A DNA stretch of 64,000 nucleotides from Apilactobacillus apisilvae (GCF_023380225.1 NZ_CP093362.1:248001-312000), one strand, 5' to 3'; shown: positions 35,973 through 46,141, numbered from the stretch's first letter. Made by a program: numbers and translations. Notes: a model not told the origin generated them from the sequence alone.

Positions 35973-36659
35973 ATGAGTAGAATTTTAATAGTTGAAGACG
36001 AAAAAAGTTTATCTAGATTCGTTGAACTAGAGTTAAAGCATGAAGGATATGATGCGACTGTTGCATCTGATGGTAGAGAAGGACTAGATGAAGCTATCAA
36101 TGGTGATTTTGATTTGATTTTACTTGATTTAATGCTTCCCAAACTAAATGGTATGGAAGTTGCCAGAAGACTAAGAGAAAAAAAGAATACTCCAATTATA
36201 ATCATGACAGCAAGAGACTCAGTTATTGACAGAGTTTCTGGTTTTGATCATGGAGCAGACGATTACATAGTAAAACCATTTGCAATCGAAGAATTATTAG
36301 CTCGTGTTCGTGCTTTATTACGTCGTATCAATATTGAAGGGGACGAAAAAACTGAAAATCAAAAAGTAGTTCACTTTAAAGATATTACTGTGGAAAAAGA
36401 AAGTCGTATTGTTAAACGTGGCGATGATATTATTGATTTAACAAAACGTGAGTATGAGTTGTTATTGACATTGATGGAAAATGTTAATGTTGTTTTAGCT
36501 AGAGACGTTCTTTTAAACAAAGTATGGGGATACGAATCTAATGCTGAAACCAACGTAGTTGATGTATATGTTAGATATCTAAGAAATAAAATTGATCGTA
36601 GTGACCAGAAAAGTTACATTCAAACTGTCAGAGGTACTGGGTACGTGATGAGATCATGA
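35973..36659 (+). CDS. arlR: OmpR-family response regulator (ArlR/CsrR-like)
   Basis: DNA-binding response regulator of 228 residues. Receiver domain (about 1-115) with acidic pocket VEDE, phospho-acceptor D52 in LLDLMLP, switch Thr in MTARD and Lys in VKPF. C-terminal winged helix (about 130-228) with LTKREYELLLTLM and VWGYESNAETNVVDVYVRYLRNKID. The receiver closely resembles ArlR/CsrR. GAGGTG precedes the ATG. The end overlaps the kinase start by 4 bases. TATAAT-like elements lie around 35930; 35731-35972 holds otherwise only AT-rich spacer. Confidence 0.9.
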   Translation: MSRILIVEDEKSLSRFVELELKHEGYDATVASDGREGLDEAINGDFDLILLDLMLPKLNGMEVARRLREKKNTPIIIMTARDSVIDRVSGFDHGADDYIVKPFAIEELLARVRALLRRINIEGDEKTENQKVVHFKDITVEKESRIVKRGDDIIDLTKREYELLLTLMENVNVVLARDVLLNKVWGYESNAETNVVDVYVRYLRNKIDRSDQKSYIQTVRGTGYVMRS

Positions 36660-38194
36660 TTTTAAAAAATGATGATGACATTAATCATCATGAACATAAT
36701 AAAAAATATTTATCTTTAAAATGGAAATGGTCTATTGGATCTGCCATAATAATATTTTTAATATTATCTATTTTTTCTTTTCTTATATATGATCGCTTCT
36801 CAGATGTACTGTTAAGTCAAGAGACTGCACATACTAGTGAAACTCTTGATTCCATCTCTGGAAGACTAACTAAATTTAATGATACTTTATCTGAAAAAGA
36901 AGTTATTAGTATACTGATTCCTCAGAATGAAAAAATTAAAAATCATAAAGAATTAGGTAAAGTATCCTCTAACTCGATTTTTAGTAGTATTTCTAAGGAC
37001 GATATCGTTGTTAATGTCTTTGATAAAGATGCCAATTCTATATTTTTCTCTAAGGAAACTCCTAAGCAACTTATAAATATTAAACATATAAATAATAGGG
37101 TTAAAGAACGTGTTAATTACTCTAATCATTCTTCATTGATTGAAGAAACTCCTATATATTCTAAAGTTGATGGTAAAAAGATTGGCTATTTAAGGATAAT
37201 AAACAATCTTAATGATTATCGTGTTTATACACGTAAATTATTTATTATATTGATAGTTATTTTGTTATTAGGAATTTTCTTTGCATCATTATTATCTTAT
37301 ATATTAGCAGCTTATATGCTAAGGCCAATTAAGATAATTTCTAATACTATAAATAGTGTTAATGATTCGCCTAAAACTGAAGTAAGGGTTCCTGATTTAC
37401 ATCAAAATGATGAATTATCTGATTTAGGTAATTTGTTTAATGATATGTTGGATACGATGCAAAGATATATTGATCAGCAGCAACAATTTGTTGGGGATGT
37501 TTCACATGAGTTAAGAACTCCCGTTGCTGTAATTCAAGGTCATCTAGATATGCTTTCTCGTTGGGGAAAAGACGATCCAGAAATACTGAATGAATCTATT
37601 AAATCTTCTGTTGATGAAATAAATAGAATGAAAAGTTTAGTTCAGGAAATGTTAGATTTATCCAGAGCAGAGCAAGTTGAGATTAACTATAATAATAAAC
37701 TAACTGATGTTCAAGACATAGTTCATCAGGAATATAATGATTTTAAAATGATTCACCCAGATTATACATTTAACTTGGATGATGATATTGATGATGAAAC
37801 TATTATTCAAATCTATCGTAATCATTTAGAACAAATTTTGATTATTCTTCTTGATAATGCTGTTAAATATTCTACTAAGCGAAAAGAAATTCATATATCT
37901 TTATCGATTAAATATCGATATGTAGATATAGCCGTTCAAGATTTTGGTGAGGGTATTAACGAAGAAAGTATTAATAAAATTTTTAATCGATTTTATAGAG
38001 TTGATAAAGCTAGAAGTCGTGATCAAGGTGGAAATGGTTTAGGATTATCCATCGCTAAGCGTTTAGTTGAAGCCTATCACGGTAAAATCTCTGTTGAAAG
38101 TTCAGCCGGGTATGGATCTATTTTCACAATTTCTTTTCCAATTTTAACCCAAGATAAGATTGAGCATATTAAAAATATTGATAATAAAGAATAA
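36656..38194 (+). CDS. arlS: Sensor histidine kinase (ArlS-like)
   Basis: Membrane kinase, partner of the regulator before it. Two membrane segments (about 26-48 and 194-220) enclose an extracellular sensor domain of about 140 residues; a HAMP linker follows (RPIKIISNTINSV). DHp domain with phospho-His H284 in VSHELRTPVAVIQGHL. ATPase with N box ILLDNAVKYS, G1 VQDFGEGI, and G2 GGNGLGLSIAKRLVE. 512 residues. The RR-HK order and overlap fit the ArlRS/CsrRS type; the signal is unknown. Confidence 0.9.
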   Translation: MILKNDDDINHHEHNKKYLSLKWKWSIGSAIIIFLILSIFSFLIYDRFSDVLLSQETAHTSETLDSISGRLTKFNDTLSEKEVISILIPQNEKIKNHKELGKVSSNSIFSSISKDDIVVNVFDKDANSIFFSKETPKQLINIKHINNRVKERVNYSNHSSLIEETPIYSKVDGKKIGYLRIINNLNDYRVYTRKLFIILIVILLLGIFFASLLSYILAAYMLRPIKIISNTINSVNDSPKTEVRVPDLHQNDELSDLGNLFNDMLDTMQRYIDQQQQFVGDVSHELRTPVAVIQGHLDMLSRWGKDDPEILNESIKSSVDEINRMKSLVQEMLDLSRAEQVEINYNNKLTDVQDIVHQEYNDFKMIHPDYTFNLDDDIDDETIIQIYRNHLEQILIILLDNAVKYSTKRKEIHISLSIKYRYVDIAVQDFGEGINEESINKIFNRFYRVDKARSRDQGGNGLGLSIAKRLVEAYHGKISVESSAGYGSIFTISFPILTQDKIEHIKNIDNKE

Positions 38195-38195
38195 T

Positions 38196-38234
38196 AAAAA
38201 GGGTTGTTACTAATATCAGTAAACAACCCTTTTT
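38196..38234. terminator. Bidirectional terminator between arlS and yidC
   Basis: AAAAAGGGTTGTT / AACAACCCTTTTT stem serving convergent transcripts; the yidC stop lies 2 bases away. Confidence 0.88.
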
Positions 38235-38235
38235 A

Positions 38236-39150
38236 TTATTCTTTATTTTGTTTTCCAGAATTTCTTTTTCTTAAATCATTATCAATCTTTTTTGGCTCTT
38301 CTTTTACTGAAGTTGTTTCTTCTTTAGTAATATCATGTATTTTTTGTTCTGCTTGTTTAGCTTGTTCTTTTGCTTGTGCAGCAACTTCTTTTTTAATCTT
38401 TGGTCGATATAAATTCATTATAACTGTTTGAATACATGCAAAAATACCACTTACAAAGAAATAAAATCCTAATCCTGCAGGAGCACTAAATGTTACTAAA
38501 ACAATCATGACAGGAGTGATGTATGACATCATTTTCATTTGTTTCTTTTGATCTTCAGGTAATCCTAAGGTCATTAAATATCCTTGAATAATATACGCTA
38601 CAAATGATAGAGCAACTAAAATTAAACTTTTATCACCAAGTTTAATCCCTAAAAACATTGTATGTGAAACTTCTGGAGAATATCTAATACCGTTATATAG
38701 TGCAATATATACTGGCATTTGAATTAGTAAAGGTAAACAACCAATTCCACCAGTCATACTTATATTATTGTCACGATATAGTTTCATCATTTCTTGTTGA
38801 ATCTGCATTTGTTCTTCTTTAGAACTTGCATTTCTTTGACGTTCTTGAATGTTTTTCATCTGAGGTCTAACAAGGCTCATTTTTTCTTGCATCATTGTGG
38901 ATTTTTTCATTTGACTGATCATAGCTGGTAATAGAACCATTCTGACTATGACAGTTAATAAAATGATTGCCCAACCGTAACCACCAACAAATTTAGACAT
39001 AAAGTCTAAAATATGCTGTGCGGGTAATGCTAAATATTCATATGTTAATCCATATGGTTTGCCAGATGAATCTTGTCTTACACATCCAGATAAGGCCAAT
39101 GCAGACAATCCAACCAATGAAAGAACACTATACTTCTTTAAATTCTTCAT
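38236..39150 (-). CDS. yidC: Membrane protein insertase YidC/OxaA
   Basis: Inserts and folds membrane proteins, alone or with Sec. Lipoprotein signal with lipobox LSGC (C23). Five membrane segments; the first loop RQMKK-like MISQMKKSTMMQEKMSLVRPQMKNIQERQ is cytoplasmic, and a conserved Arg lies in TM1 (TVIVRMVLLP). The C-terminal tail is basic and charged (about 260-304), suited to ribosome contact. 304 residues. Such short Gram-positive forms come as YidC1/YidC2; next to an acylphosphatase gene is the usual lactobacillar place. Confidence 0.95.
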   Translation of the reverse strand: MKNLKKYSVLSLVGLSALALSGCVRQDSSGKPYGLTYEYLALPAQHILDFMSKFVGGYGWAIILLTVIVRMVLLPAMISQMKKSTMMQEKMSLVRPQMKNIQERQRNASSKEEQMQIQQEMMKLYRDNNISMTGGIGCLPLLIQMPVYIALYNGIRYSPEVSHTMFLGIKLGDKSLILVALSFVAYIIQGYLMTLGLPEDQKKQMKMMSYITPVMIVLVTFSAPAGLGFYFFVSGIFACIQTVIMNLYRPKIKKEVAAQAKEQAKQAEQKIHDITKEETTSVKEEPKKIDNDLRKRNSGKQNKE

Positions 39151-39213
39151 TAATAATAAAAACCTTTCTTAATTTTTTTTACTTACTAATAATACCAGAA
39201 AAGCACAATTATA

Positions 39214-39489
39214 TTAAATTTTAATTGAAAAATTTTGATAGTCTTTATAATTTAATATTTCTTTTTTTATTTTCACAACATTTATTATTGAACTGCTTGA
39301 ATTCTTTATTTGTTTAAGAAATTTTGAAATATCATCATTTTTTATACTAGCAATTATTTTAACAGAACCATCTGATAAATTTTGCACGTAACCTTGCACA
39401 TTTAGTTTATCTGCAATTTCTTTTACCGACCATCTAAAACCAACACCTTGAACTGTTCCAGTTACAATTAATTTAATAGTTTTTTTCAT
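39214..39489 (-). CDS. acyP: Acylphosphatase
   Basis: 91 residues; hydrolyses acyl phosphates. Active-site loop GTVQGVGFRW with the catalytic Arg, and the catalytic Asn in GYVQNLSDGSV. The frame is open 24 bases upstream, but ATG 39489 has AAGGAG about 9 bases before it and gives MKKTIKLIVTG, the normal start. It is upstream of yidC on the - strand and probably co-transcribed. Confidence 0.93.
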   Translation of the reverse strand: MKKTIKLIVTGTVQGVGFRWSVKEIADKLNVQGYVQNLSDGSVKIIASIKNDDISKFLKQIKNSSSSIINVVKIKKEILNYKDYQNFSIKI

Positions 39490-39573
39490 TGTTATCACTC
39501 CTTTTGCAATCATTCATATATTATTATAAAATAATATGAATAAGTTAGTATTAAAAAGGGGCTATTCCTTACT

Positions 39574-40344
39574 ATGGAAAAAATAACTTCTGTTAAAAAT
39601 AGCAGAATAAAAGAATGGAAAAAATTAAAAAGTAAAAAAGGTAGAGAAAAACACTCTCTTTATATATTAGAAAGTTGGCATTTAGTTAGTGAAGCATTAG
39701 ATTCAAATCAAGATGTTCAAGTTATTTTAACGACACCAAAGCAATTTGAATTGCATAATGAAGAACTAATCAATTACTCTAAAGAAATAATTGAAATTAA
39801 TGATGAAATAGCTAACGATTTAGGCTCTACAATTACACCACAAGGTATTTTTGCAATTGTAGGATTACCTTCTTCAAATATTATTGAAAATGAAAATATT
39901 GATGGTTCATGGTTATTGTTAGACAATATTCAGGATCCTGGTAATATTGGAACAATGGTTAGAACTGCCGATGCAGCTGGAATGAATGGCGTTATTTTTG
40001 GTGAAGGCACTTCTAATCAATTTAACCCCAAGGTTCTTAGAGCAATGCAGGGAAGTCAATTTCATTTAAAAATAATTGAAGGTGATTTAAATCATTGGAT
40101 AGATAAATTAAAAGAAAATAAACTACCTATATACGGTAGTGAGCTTAATGATGAAGCGTCAATTTATAGTGACATTAAGCCTTCCAGACAGTTTGCTTTA
40201 ATTATGGGAAATGAAGGTAATGGGATGCAGAAAAAATTACTTGATATTACCACTAAGAATCTATATATTCCCATTAAAGGAAATGCAGAATCTTTAAATG
40301 TTGCAATTGCTGCAGGTGTTCTAATGTTTCATCTACAAAAATAA
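39574..40344 (+). CDS. ysgA: TrmH/SpoU-family RNA 2'-O-methyltransferase
   Basis: SPOUT methyltransferase acting on rRNA or tRNA. An N-terminal substrate-binding domain (about 1-95, MEKITSVKNSRIKEWKKLKSKKGR) precedes the SpoU domain with LLLDNIQDPGNIGTMVRTADAAG, LIMGNEGNGM and the knotted IPIKGNAESLNVAIAAGVLM. 256 residues. The site just upstream of pheST matches B. subtilis ysgA. The modified nucleotide is unknown. Confidence 0.92.
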   Translation: MEKITSVKNSRIKEWKKLKSKKGREKHSLYILESWHLVSEALDSNQDVQVILTTPKQFELHNEELINYSKEIIEINDEIANDLGSTITPQGIFAIVGLPSSNIIENENIDGSWLLLDNIQDPGNIGTMVRTADAAGMNGVIFGEGTSNQFNPKVLRAMQGSQFHLKIIEGDLNHWIDKLKENKLPIYGSELNDEASIYSDIKPSRQFALIMGNEGNGMQKKLLDITTKNLYIPIKGNAESLNVAIAAGVLMFHLQK

Positions 40345-40376
40345 TAAATTAATGATTATAAGGAGATAATTTAATT

Positions 40377-40862
40377 ATGGCTGATGACTCATGGAAAAAT
40401 GATAAATTATATATGTCATATGTTTCTGATCTATTAGCATCTCCAATGGTAATAGATTTAGCCAATTATACACAGCATCATTCTTCTACAAGGCTAAAAC
40501 ATTGTATTGATGTATCATATGAAAGTTATAAAATTGCTAAACGTTTTAATTTGGATTCTAGATCTACCGCTAGAGGTGGACTTCTACATGATTTATTTTA
40601 TTATGATTGGCGATTGGATAAGTTTCACTTAGGCTCACATGCCTATATGCACCCAAGAATTGCATTAAGAAATGCTCAAAAAATAACTAAATTAAATGAT
40701 AAAGAAAAAGATATTATTATTAAGCATATGTGGGGTCTAACATTAAGTAAACCAAAATATTCTGAAAGTGTGATTGTTTCACTCATTGATGACTATGATG
40801 CTATTAGAGAGTATTTTGCCCCAAAGTATCGTAATTTAAAACAAATATTTGAAAAGTATTAA
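40377..40862 (+). CDS. HD-domain phosphohydrolase-like protein
   Basis: 161 residues with one HD domain: His in STRLKHCIDVSY, HD in GLLHDLFYYDW, His in IIKHMWGL and Asp in LIDDYDAI, so metal binding is plausible. The substrate cannot be named; relatives in lactobacilli are annotated only as HD proteins. AAGGAG precedes the ATG. It sits between the RNA methyltransferase and an HxlR regulator with short spacers, so they are likely one transcript. Confidence 0.82.
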   Translation: MADDSWKNDKLYMSYVSDLLASPMVIDLANYTQHHSSTRLKHCIDVSYESYKIAKRFNLDSRSTARGGLLHDLFYYDWRLDKFHLGSHAYMHPRIALRNAQKITKLNDKEKDIIIKHMWGLTLSKPKYSESVIVSLIDDYDAIREYFAPKYRNLKQIFEKY

Positions 40863-40873
40863 TAGGAGGGATA

Positions 40874-41218
40874 ATGAATTTGTCTACCAATAGTCAATTA
40901 AAATCTTCAACTAATTGTAATTTATGTCCTAAATTTGAAAAAACATTTTCCATTTTAGGTAAAAAGTGGAATGGTTTAATTATTGAAACGCTCCTTAATG
41001 GTCCTCAAAGATTTAAAAACATTTCTAATAGTATTGATAAATGCAGTGATAGGGTTCTAGTTGAAAGATTAAAAGAGCTAGAAAAAGATGATATTGTAGC
41101 CAGAAAAACTTTTAAAGATTCTTCGCTAATTCAATATGAGTTAACTAATAGAGGTAAAGATTTAGAACCTATAATGGATGAAGTTCATAACTGGGCAGAT
41201 AAATGGTTTAATTTGTGA
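40874..41218 (+). CDS. HxlR-family transcriptional regulator
   Basis: 114 residues, winged helix-turn-helix. The conserved start CNLCPKFEKTFSILGKKW contains two Cys that in some members sense oxidants or aldehydes. Recognition region RFKNISNSIDKCSDRVLVERLKELEKDDIVARKTF is typical HxlR. AGGAGG precedes the ATG. The HD gene upstream may be a target or merely a neighbour; no operator is evident. Confidence 0.9.
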   Translation: MNLSTNSQLKSSTNCNLCPKFEKTFSILGKKWNGLIIETLLNGPQRFKNISNSIDKCSDRVLVERLKELEKDDIVARKTFKDSSLIQYELTNRGKDLEPIMDEVHNWADKWFNL

Positions 41219-41226
41219 AACCGGTC

Positions 41227-41255
41227 TTGACCTGTTCCTTTATTTGCATTATTAT
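41227..41255 (+). promoter_or_regulatory. Promoter of the pheST T-box transcript
   Basis: TTGACC (41227-41232), 17-base spacer, TATTAT (41250-41255), just after the HxlR gene. The start would be near 41262. Confidence 0.75.
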
Positions 41256-41261
41256 TCTATT

Positions 41262-41490
41262 AAGAGTGTAGAAGAAAAATTAGTAGACTAATTATTTACA
41301 GAAAGATTTCATTTGCTGAGAGTAATCGTATATTAGTTGAATTCATTTTCTGAGCTGATATTGGGAGTTATTTATTAACGAAAAATTTTCCGGTTAATCA
41401 CCGTTATTGAAATTAAGTGTATGAGTTTAATACTCATAAACTAGGGTGGTACCGCGAAGCTTCGTCCCTTTTAGGGATGAGGCTTTTTTT
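41262..41490 (+). promoter_or_regulatory. T-box riboswitch controlling pheST (Phe)
   Basis: Leader sensing uncharged tRNA-Phe. T-box motif AGGGTGGTACCGCG (41443-41456). Stem I closes between AGAAGAAAA (41270) and TTTTCT; the specifier TTC (41342-41344) stands directly before the closing strand. The 5' strand shows the AGTA S-turn (41282-41285). The antiterminator bulge TGGT (41447-41450) fits a tRNA ending ACCA, as for A73 of tRNA-Phe. Terminator GCTTCGTCCCT / AGGGATGAGGC with a T-run (41459-41490). Confidence 0.94.
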
Positions 41491-41507
41491 ATTGAAGGGA
41501 GAAATTT

Positions 41508-42548
41508 ATGAGTCTAAAAAATGATTTGACCGAGTTACGCGATAAAGGTCTAGAAAATATTAAAAGTGCAACTGATATTAAAAAAATGAATGATGAAATT
41601 AAAGTTCATTTATTGGGTAAAAAAGGACTAATTACAAAGGCTTTAAGAGGTATTAAAGATTTACCAGTTGAAGAACGTCCTAAAGTTGGTAGTTATGCAA
41701 ATAAGATTCGTGATGATATTCAATTAGCTTTGGATAAAAAGCAATCTGAATTAGAAAAGATTGCCTTAAATAAACAATTAGCTGCTGAAAAAATTGATGT
41801 TACTTTACCTGGTGATCCGATTGCTAAAGGGCATCCCCATGTTATTCAATCAATCATTGATGAAATTTCAGATATGTTTATTGGCATGGGATATGAAGTT
41901 TTAAGCGGTCCTGAAGTTGAAGAAGATAAGTATAATTTTGAAATGATGAACTTACCTAAAGATCATCCTGCAAGAGATATGCAAGACACTTTTTACATTA
42001 CAAAAGAAATTTTAATGAGAACACAAACTTCTCCTATGCAAGCTAGAACTTTGGAAAAACATGATTTTAATAAAGGTCCTTTAAAAATGATTTCACCTGG
42101 GGTTGTATATCGCCGTGATACTGACGATCCTACTCATTCACACCAATTCCACCAAGTGGAAGGAATTGTGATTGATAAGCATATTACAATGGCAGATTTA
42201 AAAGGGACTTTAGAATATTTATTACATCAATTATTTGGTGACAAATATGATATTAGATTAAGACCAAGTTATTTTCCATTTACAGAGCCATCAGTTGAAG
42301 CCGATGTAACTTGTTTTAAGTGTAATGGTAAAGGTTGTGACGTATGTAAAAATACTGGTTGGATTGAAGTCTTAGGTGCTGGGATGGTACATCCTAATGT
42401 TCTGAATATGGCAGGCGTTGATTCAGATACTTATGGTGGATTTGCCTTCGGATTAGGTCCAGATCGTTTTGCAATGCTTAAATATGGTGTTGACGATATT
42501 CGTGATTTTTATTTAAATGATGTTCGCTTCCTATCACAATTTAATTAA
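41508..42548 (+). CDS. pheS: Phenylalanyl-tRNA synthetase alpha subunit
   Basis: Catalytic class II subunit of the alpha2-beta2 PheRS. N-terminal coiled coil that contacts tRNA (about 1-85), then motif 2 [22 protein letters not shown] and motif 3 [17 protein letters not shown]. An extra Cys cluster [17 protein letters not shown], seen in many Firmicutes PheS, may bind metal. 346 residues. GGGAG precedes the ATG; T-box controlled. Confidence 0.97.
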   Translation: MSLKNDLTELRDKGLENIKSATDIKKMNDEIKVHLLGKKGLITKALRGIKDLPVEERPKVGSYANKIRDDIQLALDKKQSELEKIALNKQLAAEKIDVTLPGDPIAKGHPHVIQSIIDEISDMFIGMGYEVLSGPEVEEDKYNFEMMNLPKDHPARDMQDTFYITKEILMRTQTSPMQARTLEKHDFNKGPLKMISPGVVYRRDTDDPTHSHQFHQVEGIVIDKHITMADLKGTLEYLLHQLFGDKYDIRLRPSYFPFTEPSVEADVTCFKCNGKGCDVCKNTGWIEVLGAGMVHPNVLNMAGVDSDTYGGFAFGLGPDRFAMLKYGVDDIRDFYLNDVRFLSQFN

Positions 42549-42560
42549 GGAGAATTTTAT

Positions 42561-44972
42561 ATGAAAGTATCTTATAAATGGCTTAAGGAATATATTGATT
42601 TAGATATTCCTGCAAAAGATTTAGCCGAAAAAATAGAACGTTCTTCAGTAGAAGTTGATTCTGTTGATAAACCTAGTGAGGGACTAAAAAAAATAGTTGT
42701 TGGACAAATCCTTAGCTTGGAAGACCATCCTGATTCAGATCATCTACATGTATGTCAAATCGATGTTGGTGAAGACGAACCTATTCAAATTGTTTGTGGT
42801 GCTCCCAATGTTGAAAAGGGTAAGAAAGTAATTGTTGCATTATCTGGTGCTCGAATTGCTGATAATATAAAAATTAAGAAATCTAAAATGCGTGGTATTC
42901 AATCTAATGGGATGCTATGTGCTTTAGATGAAATAGGTTTTCCAAAAGATGTTGTTCCTAAGGAATGGGCTGATGGAATTTACTTTCTACCTGATGATGC
43001 CAAAAATGGTGATGATGTATACTCATATATTGGTATGGATGATGAACTAATCGACTTAGATGTTACTCCTAATCGTGGTGATATGTTAAGCATATATGGA
43101 ACTCTTCATGATTTGTCTGCTATTTATAATAAGCATGTAAATTATGATGATGTTACAGTTAAAGAAACTTCTGGTAAGAAAACATCAGATCAAGTTAACA
43201 GCGATGTTGATGAAAATATTGCTCCAATCTATAAAAATCGGATTGTCAATAATGTGAATATTAAATCTAGTCCACTATGGTTACAAATTCGTTTATGGAA
43301 TGCTGGAATTAAACCCATTAATAATATTATCGATATTACTAATTATGTAATGCTAAAATTTGGTCAACCTATGCATGCTTATGATTTAGATAAGCTAAAT
43401 GGTAATAAAGTTACTGTAAGAAATGCCAAAAAGGGTGAAAAAATTACTACATTAGGTGAAGATAATTTAAATCTCGATGAAAAAGATATTATCATTGCTG
43501 ATGATCGTCCAATTGCATTAGCAGGTGTAATTGGTGGCCTAGATACATCAATTACTAAGGAAACTAAAAATGTTTTATTTGAATGTGCAGTTTTTGATCC
43601 TATTAAAGTAAGAAAAATGGCACGTAAGCATGTTATACACACTGAGGCTTCCCAAAGATTTGAACGTGGTGTTAATCATAGTGGTTTAGATGAAGCTATG
43701 GAAAACGCTTGCCAAATGAGTAATGAATTAGCGAATGGTGATGTTTGCGATGATATTTTAGATGGAACTGAATACAAAATTTCACCAGTAGTTGTTGAAA
43801 TTACTTTAACGAAAATTAATCATATTTTGGGGACCCATCTTTCTTACGAACAAGTTCAAGATATATTTGAAAGATTAGGATTTATTGTTCATAGAAATGA
43901 TGATTCATTTTCAGTTACTGTTCCTGTCAGACGTGGGGATATTCATATTGATGCTGATTTGATTGAAGAAGTTGCGAGAATTTATGGTTATGATAATTTA
44001 CCATCTACTTTGCCTACAACTACTATGACTACTGGTAAACTTCAACCTAAACAACAATTGATGAGAGATAGTAGACATATTCTTGAGGGACTAGGTTTAA
44101 CCCATGCAATTTCATATGCTCTAACTACCTCAGAAAAAGCTAATATGTTTATGATGCAAAATTCGTTTGAAACTAATCTTAGTTATCCTATGACTAATGA
44201 TCATGAAACTTTAAGAATGAACTTATTAACCGGTTTATTAGATGATATCGCTTATAACAAGGCAAGAAATGTTAGCGACGTTGCTTTATATGAACAAGGC
44301 CGTGTATTTTATAAGGATACTAAAGACCAAGTTAAGCCTTCAGAAATTGAACATATTGCTGGTGCTATTTCAGGCTCATTAATATCAAGTAATTGGGATG
44401 AAAACAATAAAGAAGTAGATTTTTACCAAATTAAAGGAATTGTAAATAAGTATCTAGAAACTATTGGTTTTAATGGACAAATTGATTATGTATCTAATGC
44501 AGAATACCCAGAAATGCATCCTGGTAGAACTGCTGATATTATGATTCATGGTCATTATGTTGGCTTTGTTGGAGAAGTACATCCTAATATTGCAAAACAA
44601 TTTAAGATTAATGATACTTATGTTTTCGACTTAAACTTAGATAGCTTAAATGATTTACCTAAGTCAGATCAAAGTTATGAATCTATTTCTAAATATCCAT
44701 CTATTTCAAGAGATATCGCATTGTTAGTAGATGACAATATTACAAATTCTGATATTGTTAAGGTAATTGAAAAACGTGGTGGCGCATTCTTAAAAGAAGT
44801 TAATATTTTTGATGTTTATAATGGTGAACATGTTCCAGAAGGTAAAAAATCAATGGCCTATAATCTAGTATTCCAAAATAAACGTGATACTCTAGTAGAC
44901 GATGATGTTAATAAAGTTATGGACAAGATTCAAAGGAATTTAGAAAAAGAATTCGATGTTGAAGTTCGTTAA
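42561..44972 (+). CDS. pheT: Phenylalanyl-tRNA synthetase beta subunit
   Basis: 803-residue structural/editing subunit. N-terminal tRNA-binding OB domain (about 40-150; VVGQILSLEDHPDSDHLHVCQIDVG, like the domain of YtpR), B3/B4 editing domain (about 210-390; LDVTPNRGDMLS, GGLDTSIT), B5 domain (about 405-480), and the C-terminal ferredoxin-like anticodon-binding FDX-ACB domain (about 710-803; SKYPSISRDIALLVDD). AAGGAG precedes the ATG, 12 bases after pheS. Confidence 0.97.
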   Translation: MKVSYKWLKEYIDLDIPAKDLAEKIERSSVEVDSVDKPSEGLKKIVVGQILSLEDHPDSDHLHVCQIDVGEDEPIQIVCGAPNVEKGKKVIVALSGARIADNIKIKKSKMRGIQSNGMLCALDEIGFPKDVVPKEWADGIYFLPDDAKNGDDVYSYIGMDDELIDLDVTPNRGDMLSIYGTLHDLSAIYNKHVNYDDVTVKETSGKKTSDQVNSDVDENIAPIYKNRIVNNVNIKSSPLWLQIRLWNAGIKPINNIIDITNYVMLKFGQPMHAYDLDKLNGNKVTVRNAKKGEKITTLGEDNLNLDEKDIIIADDRPIALAGVIGGLDTSITKETKNVLFECAVFDPIKVRKMARKHVIHTEASQRFERGVNHSGLDEAMENACQMSNELANGDVCDDILDGTEYKISPVVVEITLTKINHILGTHLSYEQVQDIFERLGFIVHRNDDSFSVTVPVRRGDIHIDADLIEEVARIYGYDNLPSTLPTTTMTTGKLQPKQQLMRDSRHILEGLGLTHAISYALTTSEKANMFMMQNSFETNLSYPMTNDHETLRMNLLTGLLDDIAYNKARNVSDVALYEQGRVFYKDTKDQVKPSEIEHIAGAISGSLISSNWDENNKEVDFYQIKGIVNKYLETIGFNGQIDYVSNAEYPEMHPGRTADIMIHGHYVGFVGEVHPNIAKQFKINDTYVFDLNLDSLNDLPKSDQSYESISKYPSISRDIALLVDDNITNSDIVKVIEKRGGAFLKEVNIFDVYNGEHVPEGKKSMAYNLVFQNKRDTLVDDDVNKVMDKIQRNLEKEFDVEVR

Positions 44973-44995
44973 TTGTCTAAGATGGAGGAATTGTA

Positions 44996-46120
44996 TTGGC
45001 TAATAAATTAAAATCCGATAATTCTTCTAAGAAGCATAATAATTTAGGCCGAAAGATTAGTTTCACAATTGTGGGAATTTTGATTATATTGGGATGTTTT
45101 ATATTTTTCCTAGGACATCAATATTTAAATAGTTCTTTAGAACCACTTAATTCCAAAGATAAAAGTGTCATACAAGTCAATATTCCTTTAGGTGCTTCGG
45201 ATAAGAAAATTGGATCAATTTTACAGGATAATAAAATTGTTAAGAGTGGGATGGTATTTGATTATTATGTAAATAGTAATCATTATAATAATTTAAAAGC
45301 TGGATATTATGAATTTTCACCTTCAATGAGTTTATCGACGATTGCTAAAAAACTGAAAAACGGTGGTTCTTCGCAACCGCTTCAAGGCAATTATGGTAGA
45401 TTGCTTGTTAGAGAAGGCGATGATATTAATCAAATTTCCAAGGATATAGAAAATAGAAGTCAATATTCTCGAGAAGATTTTCTTAATCTTATTGATGATA
45501 AAAATTATTTATCGCAATTGGAAAAACAATATCCAGAAATGTTGAGTTCTTCATTTAAATCTAAAAATACTAGATATAAGTTGGAGGGATATTTATATCC
45601 TGCTACTTATAATTCGCAAAAAGGAATTGATTTGAAGGACATTGTTAAACAAATGTTGGATAAATCTAATAATGAGCTAAAGCCTTATTATAAAACTATC
45701 AAGAAGCAAGGACTTACGGTAAATCAAGTCATGACTTTAGCATCGATGGTTGAATTGGAAAGGTATAGCAATATTGATCGTGAAAAGATTGCTGGAGTAT
45801 TATTTAACCGATTAAATTATCAATTACCACTTGAAATGAAGTCCAGTATTTTGTATGCTAATGGGAAAAGTTTTAGTCAATCAATTGAAAAAAAAGATTA
45901 TAAAATTAAATCTCCTTATAACTTATTTAAGCATACTGGATATGGACCTGGACCTATTAGTAATCCTAGTATTAATGCTGTGAAAGCAGTTTTAAATCCA
46001 AGGGATAGGGATAAAAATTATTTGCATTTTTACATTGATACTAAGAAAAATAAAGTTATGTATACCAGTGATTTGTTAAATAGTAGTTCAATAGTCAAAA
46101 ATAATAACTATATGAGATAA
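44996..46120 (+). CDS. mltG: Endolytic murein transglycosylase MltG
   Basis: Membrane-bound lytic transglycosylase that cuts nascent glycan strands. One membrane segment near the N-terminus (about 22-42, IVGILIILGCFIFFLG), a LysM-like/YceG N-domain, then the catalytic core. The motif MTLASMVELERYSNIDREKIAGVLFNRL contains the catalytic Glu, here followed by Leu instead of the common Lys/Arg (ASxxExE). The start is TTG 44996 behind GGAGG. 374 residues. Confidence 0.92.
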   Translation: MANKLKSDNSSKKHNNLGRKISFTIVGILIILGCFIFFLGHQYLNSSLEPLNSKDKSVIQVNIPLGASDKKIGSILQDNKIVKSGMVFDYYVNSNHYNNLKAGYYEFSPSMSLSTIAKKLKNGGSSQPLQGNYGRLLVREGDDINQISKDIENRSQYSREDFLNLIDDKNYLSQLEKQYPEMLSSSFKSKNTRYKLEGYLYPATYNSQKGIDLKDIVKQMLDKSNNELKPYYKTIKKQGLTVNQVMTLASMVELERYSNIDREKIAGVLFNRLNYQLPLEMKSSILYANGKSFSQSIEKKDYKIKSPYNLFKHTGYGPGPISNPSINAVKAVLNPRDRDKNYLHFYIDTKKNKVMYTSDLLNSSSIVKNNNYMR

Positions 46121-46141
46121 AAATAATTTGGAGAGATTAAT

